Part shown: positions 6,584 to 10,424 of the stretch, one piece after another | Numbering within the stretch: position 1 is the stretch's first letter | Layout of the letters: each line of letters opens with the position of its first letter | Assembly: GCA_051651645.1 (NCBI GenBank) | Contig: JBOFSR010000082.1 | Span: 1-10,424 of the forward strand | Direction of reading: 5' to 3' | Length of the DNA stretch: 10,424 nucleotides | From: JBOFSR01 sp051651645 | Lineage (GTDB): Bacteria > Spirochaetota > Spirochaetia > Treponematales > Treponemataceae | Translations under genes and position numbers: made by a program | The notes under the pieces: generated by a model | Told to the model about the DNA's origin: nothing | Seen by the model: only the letters and a program-made list of their open reading frames with translations | Database searches by the model: none

Positions 6584-6609
6584 AACGATAGTCATTTATG
6601 TCTATCGTT
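6584..6609 (-). terminator. Intrinsic terminator overlapping a stop codon (first hairpin of three)
   Basis: AACGATAG (6609-6602 on the minus strand) pairs over 8 bases with CTATCGTT (6591-6584) around a 10-base loop and is followed by ATTTTTCTC. The TAG stop of the 235-aa gene (6604-6602) is part of the stem, so ribosomes finishing that gene would open the hairpin. Confidence 0.6.
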
Positions 6610-7309
6610 TCATTATTTTATCCATTTGCTTGTTGAAAATTGCTTGTCCATCTTCTGCAGGCTCTTTGCATGCTTCATGAAAAAAAGGTTTTTTTTCTAT
6701 TTTTACTTGAGTAAATTTTCTGTTAAAAATCATTTTCTTTTTGAACGAAACCTTTCCGCTTTTTAATTTTTTAAAGTTAGAAATTTCAAAAAGACTTTTC
6801 CTAAAATTCATAACCAATTTTTCTTTTGCAGCTATTGCCGCACGGGCAATAGTTCTAGCTTTTTTTGATTTAACCTTTTTTGCAAACGAACCTTTCAAAG
6901 TTCTACCGCTTAATTTATTTAAATAATTTTTTTGCTTCACCATAGAGGATCGATTTCCACCACGGGCAACATCAGTTGCAATGTTTATTTGCTTGCCGTC
7001 ATTAGTTTTAGTGCCACCAGTTTCATGTAATTCCATATAACCTGCTTTTTCAGTAATGCCAACCTTTGATTGTATCTTATCAAGATTATATCTACCTGCT
7101 TGCTGTTTATCATATTGAACTTGCCGTGAAGTAAAAGAATTTCTGTTTGTAAATTTAGTTTTAACAGATTGTATTGCATTTTTTCTTGCAATAGCTGCTT
7201 GAATATTTACAGTAGCAGTTGCCCCTTCAATTAATTTTTCTTTTAAATCAATAGTTAAATTCTTCATTGCATTAGGGTCTTCCAGTGCATATTTTGTTAA
7301 TAAAGACAT
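6602..7309 (-). CDS. Basic phage protein, possible neck/tail morphogenesis protein
   Basis: The 235-aa protein is strongly basic, with many Lys and Arg, and has no membrane segment. I recognise no firm domain. The segment VGITEKAGYMELHETGGTKT (residues 83-102) followed by IATDVARGG (110-118), and the C-terminal KKPFFHEACKEPAEDGQAIF (206-225), recall HK97 gp10-like neck or minor tail proteins. In those, a strand leading to a [E]xGGT turn and a final 'P-aromatic-x-x-A' helix are typical. The match is by pattern only. The ATG at 7309 has AAAGGAG 5 bases upstream. It lies 18 bases after the preceding gene in the primase operon and is the last gene before three hairpins. A structural protein at the end of a replication operon would be unusual. 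A DNA- or RNA-binding role, suggested by the basic charge, is the main alternative. Confidence 0.4.
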   Translation of the reverse strand: MSLLTKYALEDPNAMKNLTIDLKEKLIEGATATVNIQAAIARKNAIQSVKTKFTNRNSFTSRQVQYDKQQAGRYNLDKIQSKVGITEKAGYMELHETGGTKTNDGKQINIATDVARGGNRSSMVKQKNYLNKLSGRTLKGSFAKKVKSKKARTIARAAIAAKEKLVMNFRKSLFEISNFKKLKSGKVSFKKKMIFNRKFTQVKIEKKPFFHEACKEPAEDGQAIFNKQMDKIMKR

Positions 7310-7327
7310 AAAAACTCCTTTTATCTA

Positions 7328-7696
7328 TTAAAACAACTCCCTCTGATAATTTGCAATCGTATGAAAATCAGTATAAAATATTTCACGTGCTTTTTTGTTG
7401 ACCGCAACTAATCGCTCAATTGCCCGCACTGCATTATATGCGGCATCAAAACACGATCCATAGGCATTATTTTGAACATTAGCAATCTCACAATCAACTA
7501 ATTTAGCAAGCTTAAAATTAAAAGCAAAATAAAATTTATCTAAATGCTCATAAATCTTAATTTCAATAAAATTATGGGCATTTGTTTTTTTTATAATTTT
7601 AACAGGAATGCCCGAAAAATTGCCAAAAGAATCAACCAATTCATTTTTTTTTGTTTTTTTACGTGGGTGAAAATAAATATTTAAAGCTTCTTCCAT
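7328..7696 (-). CDS. Unrecognised 122-aa phage protein
   Basis: I do not recognise this protein. It has a basic N-terminus (FHPRKKTKKNE, residues 9-19) and a predicted beta-rich middle (GIPVKIIKKT, FIEIKIYEHLDKFYFAFNFKL). A helical C-terminal part (CFDAAYNAVRAIERLVAVNKKAREIF, about 82-107) ends in TIANYQRELF. No catalytic motif, signal peptide or membrane helix is visible. The ATG at 7696 shares one base with the stop of the zinc-ribbon gene (TAATG), and AGAGGA lies about 6 bases upstream, so the two genes are translated together. Its place downstream of the primase suggests an accessory role in replication or early metabolism, but this is inference from context only. Confidence 0.7.
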   Translation of the reverse strand: MEEALNIYFHPRKKTKKNELVDSFGNFSGIPVKIIKKTNAHNFIEIKIYEHLDKFYFAFNFKLAKLVDCEIANVQNNAYGSCFDAAYNAVRAIERLVAVNKKAREIFYTDFHTIANYQRELF

Positions 7697-7884
7697 TACT
7701 TATCCTCTTTTTTTTGCCAACTTGAATAATATACAATGACAATTCTTTCCCAATAAAACTCCTCTCCACATCTTGGGCAATCGTACGTATCATAACTATC
7801 ATTGCATTCCCAGCTGTCTTCTTCAACAAATCCGCAAAAAGGACAGGTTAAATCACTTTCATATCGTTCATTTTTTTTATTCAT
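7696..7884 (-). CDS. Small zinc-ribbon protein
   Basis: The 62-aa protein has two knuckles, CPFC (C14/C17) and CPRC (C36/C39), separated by an acidic, aromatic loop (EEDSWECNDSYDTYD) that contains one more cysteine, C27. This spacing suits a single structural zinc ribbon. The remainder is a short aromatic strand (FYWERIVIVYYSSW) and a charged tail. Small zinc ribbons of this kind are frequent in phage replication modules and usually mediate protein or nucleic-acid contacts; this one has no recognised specific role. The start is supported by AAGGAG 7 bases before the ATG. It lies 14 bases after the primase gene and overlaps the next gene by one base, so it belongs to the same operon. Confidence 0.75.
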   Translation of the reverse strand: MNKKNERYESDLTCPFCGFVEEDSWECNDSYDTYDCPRCGEEFYWERIVIVYYSSWQKKEDK

Positions 7885-7898
7885 AACTAAACTCCTTT

Positions 7899-10424
7899 TT
7901 ATTCAAATGGATTTTCATCATCAGGTGGTATAAATTCATCTTTTTTTTCTGCAGGTTTTTCCGCTTTGGCAGGCTTTTTTTTCTCTGTTTTTAAGTCAAG
8001 TTTTTCAATTGGTGGCAAATCATCTTTTAGCTTTATGTTAAAAAAACACAAAATTGGGTAGCCATCAATCTTTTTTTGCTTATAAATAATCTCTTGATAA
8101 TCACGTTTCAAATAGCGTACCAATTTATTTTTTGTCATTTCAGATTTGTCAGATTTATCGGTTATATCTAATTTGTAATAATCAACATATCGTTGCCAAA
8201 CATCCTCAACTTGTTCAAAGTAACCTTCATTGAGTTGTATTGTAAGGCAGTCTTCAACAAACTTGTCTAAATCAGTTTCTTGCGATTTTACATACAACTC
8301 TTTATACGACATACATTCAGGCGAAAGCGGAATCATTCCGTTGTGTTCATTTTTTAAGCTGATATATTTTTGTGCAAAATAATGCACAATCGCAGGAAAC
8401 TCCTTACGTATTTTTTTCAAAATAAGCGATAATGGCTTTGTTCCTTTTTCGCCTTTTTTATGCTGAATCATAAAAGGATAAATCAACATTCGATCAATTG
8501 TAGCGGCATCATGAGCATCAAAGCGGGGAGTGTGATTAGTACACATTATGATTTGGCATGTTGGCGTAAAATCATGCGGCATTTGATACAATCCGCGTGC
8601 TGTAAGCGTATCACCGCCCGTTAGCTCCTTCCACAAGGCGTTATTCAAAACGCCATTGCGCTCCGTTTCTTGTGCGATTGCAGCCCCTTTTCCCTCAAGC
8701 CGTGAAATATATGGAGTTGCTTCATTCCCATTGACGCGCCTCCCTCCCTTTGAAACCAAAACATCTGCAGGCAACCGCTCAATCATTCCAGTATATATTT
8801 CTTTAATTAATTCCACCGTGGTAGTCTTACCTGTGTGGGTAGGGCCTGTAAAAATCGCTCCATACTTAAATTGCGTATTCCTACTGGGGATCATGCTTAA
8901 ATAGTACAATAACCCATCCAACGTATCTTGATTTTTAAAGTTTGACTTCATAAAATCTTGAAAGTTTGATGTATCAGTGCCATTTTTAACGTCTTCAAGA
9001 CTGTAGGGCAAGAACTCTTTTCTAAATTCTTCTGCAAGGGCGTGTCGAAATACCACTTCATCCCCAGAAAAATCAATAACACCATCTTTAAGCGTAAGCG
9101 TTTCTTTCATGGCAGGGCCATCGAAAAGCACATGCTCTTTATGGATTTGAGCAAGCCCAGAAAAATCCTGTGTAAGCTCAACTCTAAATCTCCTGCCCTC
9201 AATTTTTGTCAACAAATCTAAAATAGGCTTTTTTGACTGCGGCCGCTCCCGAAGTAAAAATAACAGCATTTTACAAATAATTTCATGCGTAATACCTGCA
9301 AAATCAGGAATGCGTTGCCATACATGACCATTAAAAAAATAATGCTTTTTTTCGTTTTCAATATAAATTATGTTTTCTTTTGCCACATCTGCAATAAAAA
9401 GAGAAGCAGAGCGAACGCCCTTTGTTATTAAAAATTGCTGAACATGCGAATTTTCTAAAAACTCTGCAGGATCATAATCAAATAAAGTTTGCTTTGCATT
9501 CATTTTTTTTAAGATTTCTTTTGTTGGCAATAAACTTTGCTCTAGTTCTTTTTGCAGATATTTAGAAAGCCCATATTTTTCTCCTGCATAAATTAAAAAA
9601 TCAGGGGAAACGGCACTATCTTTTTCTATTAAACTTTGTGAAGCTCTTTTTGACCAGTTTGAAACCTCAATTTCTGCACCGTCATTTTTACAAAATTTCA
9701 AACATGCATTCACAAAGGGAGCAGCGTCATGAGCATCAATATCTTCAAAATCTATCTTTTTTAAAACTGATTTTAATTGTTTAAGCGTGATTGTATCATA
9801 ATCACTAACTGCTTCTGTTGGCTTTTCTTGCCACTCAACAGCACCATCAATAGCGGCAAAGGCAAGATCCCCTTTGTTTGCAAACATTAAGTCTTCAACA
9901 TCTTTTTGCTCACAATCAGACGGCAAAGAAGCAATGCGGATTTTTCCTAAATATCCAGCCTGACGCAGTTTTTGACAAAAGTTTAATCTGCTTGCATTTT
10001 TAATATCCTGTGGCATCAAACCGCAAGCTTGCTTCCCAGGTTTATCGTTATCAAAAAAGAGGATAATCTCTTTAAAATCAACTAAAGAATTTTTTATATC
10101 TTCACTCGTTACTGAAGTAACTCCACCAATCCCACATACATTTTGTATGCCCAACGCTTGGGCAACTAATACTTTCAGCTCGCCTTCCATTAAAACTAAG
10201 GGCTTTGTAGAATCTAATGTACTACTAAAAGGAAAAGACTTGCCGCCCTTTGAATTAATTTTTTTAGTTTCAATTTCTCTATTATAATGCAACTTTAAGC
10301 CACGCCCTAATCTAAGAACAACACCACTTGATGCCCAGCTTGAAACGCCTGTTTGTGGATTTACAAGCGGAATACCTGCTTTTTTAAGGATTGAACGGTC
10401 AATATGGTTTAAAATAATATCAAG
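7899..10424 (-). CDS. Phage primase-helicase (TOPRIM plus SF3 helicase), 5' end outside window
   Basis: The frame is open from 10424 to the TAA at 7901-7899, giving 841 visible residues. A TTG at 10292 is an internal leucine, since the reading continues upstream as SSGVVLRLGRGLKLHYN. The TOPRIM primase domain shows LVLMEGELK (visible residues about 76-84, catalytic Glu) and FFDNDKPGKQA (about 123-133, DxD metal site). A linker of about 300 residues follows, then a D5/P4-type superfamily 3 helicase: Walker A GPTHTGKT (527-534), Walker B region AAIAQETE (about 580-587), sensor motif IIMCTNHTP (625-633) and an arginine-finger candidate in DRMLIYPF (R645). The N-terminal zinc finger expected of such primases would lie in the missing part. 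The protein lays RNA primers and unwinds DNA at the phage origin. It ends in a Lys/Pro/Ala-rich linker and the acidic tip PPDDENPFE. Confidence 0.93.
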   Translation of the reverse strand, partial: LDIILNHIDRSILKKAGIPLVNPQTGVSSWASSGVVLRLGRGLKLHYNREIETKKINSKGGKSFPFSSTLDSTKPLVLMEGELKVLVAQALGIQNVCGIGGVTSVTSEDIKNSLVDFKEIILFFDNDKPGKQACGLMPQDIKNASRLNFCQKLRQAGYLGKIRIASLPSDCEQKDVEDLMFANKGDLAFAAIDGAVEWQEKPTEAVSDYDTITLKQLKSVLKKIDFEDIDAHDAAPFVNACLKFCKNDGAEIEVSNWSKRASQSLIEKDSAVSPDFLIYAGEKYGLSKYLQKELEQSLLPTKEILKKMNAKQTLFDYDPAEFLENSHVQQFLITKGVRSASLFIADVAKENIIYIENEKKHYFFNGHVWQRIPDFAGITHEIICKMLLFLLRERPQSKKPILDLLTKIEGRRFRVELTQDFSGLAQIHKEHVLFDGPAMKETLTLKDGVIDFSGDEVVFRHALAEEFRKEFLPYSLEDVKNGTDTSNFQDFMKSNFKNQDTLDGLLYYLSMIPSRNTQFKYGAIFTGPTHTGKTTTVELIKEIYTGMIERLPADVLVSKGGRRVNGNEATPYISRLEGKGAAIAQETERNGVLNNALWKELTGGDTLTARGLYQMPHDFTPTCQIIMCTNHTPRFDAHDAATIDRMLIYPFMIQHKKGEKGTKPLSLILKKIRKEFPAIVHYFAQKYISLKNEHNGMIPLSPECMSYKELYVKSQETDLDKFVEDCLTIQLNEGYFEQVEDVWQRYVDYYKLDITDKSDKSEMTKNKLVRYLKRDYQEIIYKQKKIDGYPILCFFNIKLKDDLPPIEKLDLKTEKKKPAKAEKPAEKKDEFIPPDDENPFE

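Noticed and set aside
6569..6926. Plus-strand frames of 65 and 61 codons opposite the 235-aa gene
   Set aside because: Phe/Leu-rich products are what the reverse complement of a Lys-rich gene gives; there is no start signal, and one begins inside the terminator hairpins.
8656..8904. Plus-strand 82-codon frame inside the primase-helicase
   Set aside because: Antisense to the highly conserved helicase motifs, so it is a shadow.
10292..10292. TTG at 10292 as the start of the primase-helicase
   Set aside because: The same frame is open and protein-like for 44 more codons to the window edge, and there is no ribosome binding site before the TTG.
1..10424. tRNA genes, rRNA, CRISPR arrays, insertion sequences, integrase or att sites
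   Set aside because: I saw no cloverleaf-like segment, no regular spacer-repeat pattern, no transposase or recombinase motifs and no duplicated att core in the window.

Overview
The window looks like part of a temperate tailed phage or prophage in a low-GC bacterium. It is very AT-rich, every convincing gene is on the minus strand, genes are packed with small gaps or overlaps, and the core set is a lambda-type DNA-packaging module beside a phage primase-helicase. Most genes carry a clear AGGAG-type ribosome binding site, so the host uses ordinary Shine-Dalgarno initiation. I cannot name the host from sequence alone. A treponeme or another low-GC host is only an impression, based on one GC-richer island at about 6318-6410.

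In transcription order (right to left) the first unit is a replication-type operon. It holds the 3' part of a TOPRIM plus SF3-helicase primase (7899-10424, 5' end outside the window), a small zinc ribbon (7696-7884), an unrecognised 122-aa protein (7328-7696), and a basic 235-aa protein with a neck/tail-like look (6602-7309). It ends in three consecutive hairpins with minus-strand T tracts (6478-6609).

Next comes about 600 bases of non-coding, extremely AT-rich DNA (5872-6477). It contains an inverted repeat, recurring TTTGTTTTAC-like motifs, and a GC-richer island with nested inverted repeats around CCGCCCC. Its position directly upstream of the terminase genes is where a lambda-type phage carries its cos site, so this is the best candidate for a packaging site.

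The second unit is the packaging and head-start module in lambda order: Nu1-like small terminase (5173-5871), GpA-like large terminase (3203-5170), a gpW-like connector candidate (2855-3142) and a lambda-family portal (1272-2861). A one-helix membrane protein (about 941-1279) and a DUF4406 deoxyribosyltransferase-like protein (550-903) follow. A 22-bp perfect palindrome with a CGC|GCG core lies between these two. A hairpin at 517-548 closes the unit. No capsid protease, scaffold or major capsid gene follows the portal inside the window, which departs from the lambda arrangement.

The left edge holds a separate minus-strand gene (1-389, 3' end outside the window) encoding a bacterial PH-domain-like protein behind its own possible promoter. 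I found no tRNA, rRNA, CRISPR array, transposase or integrase.
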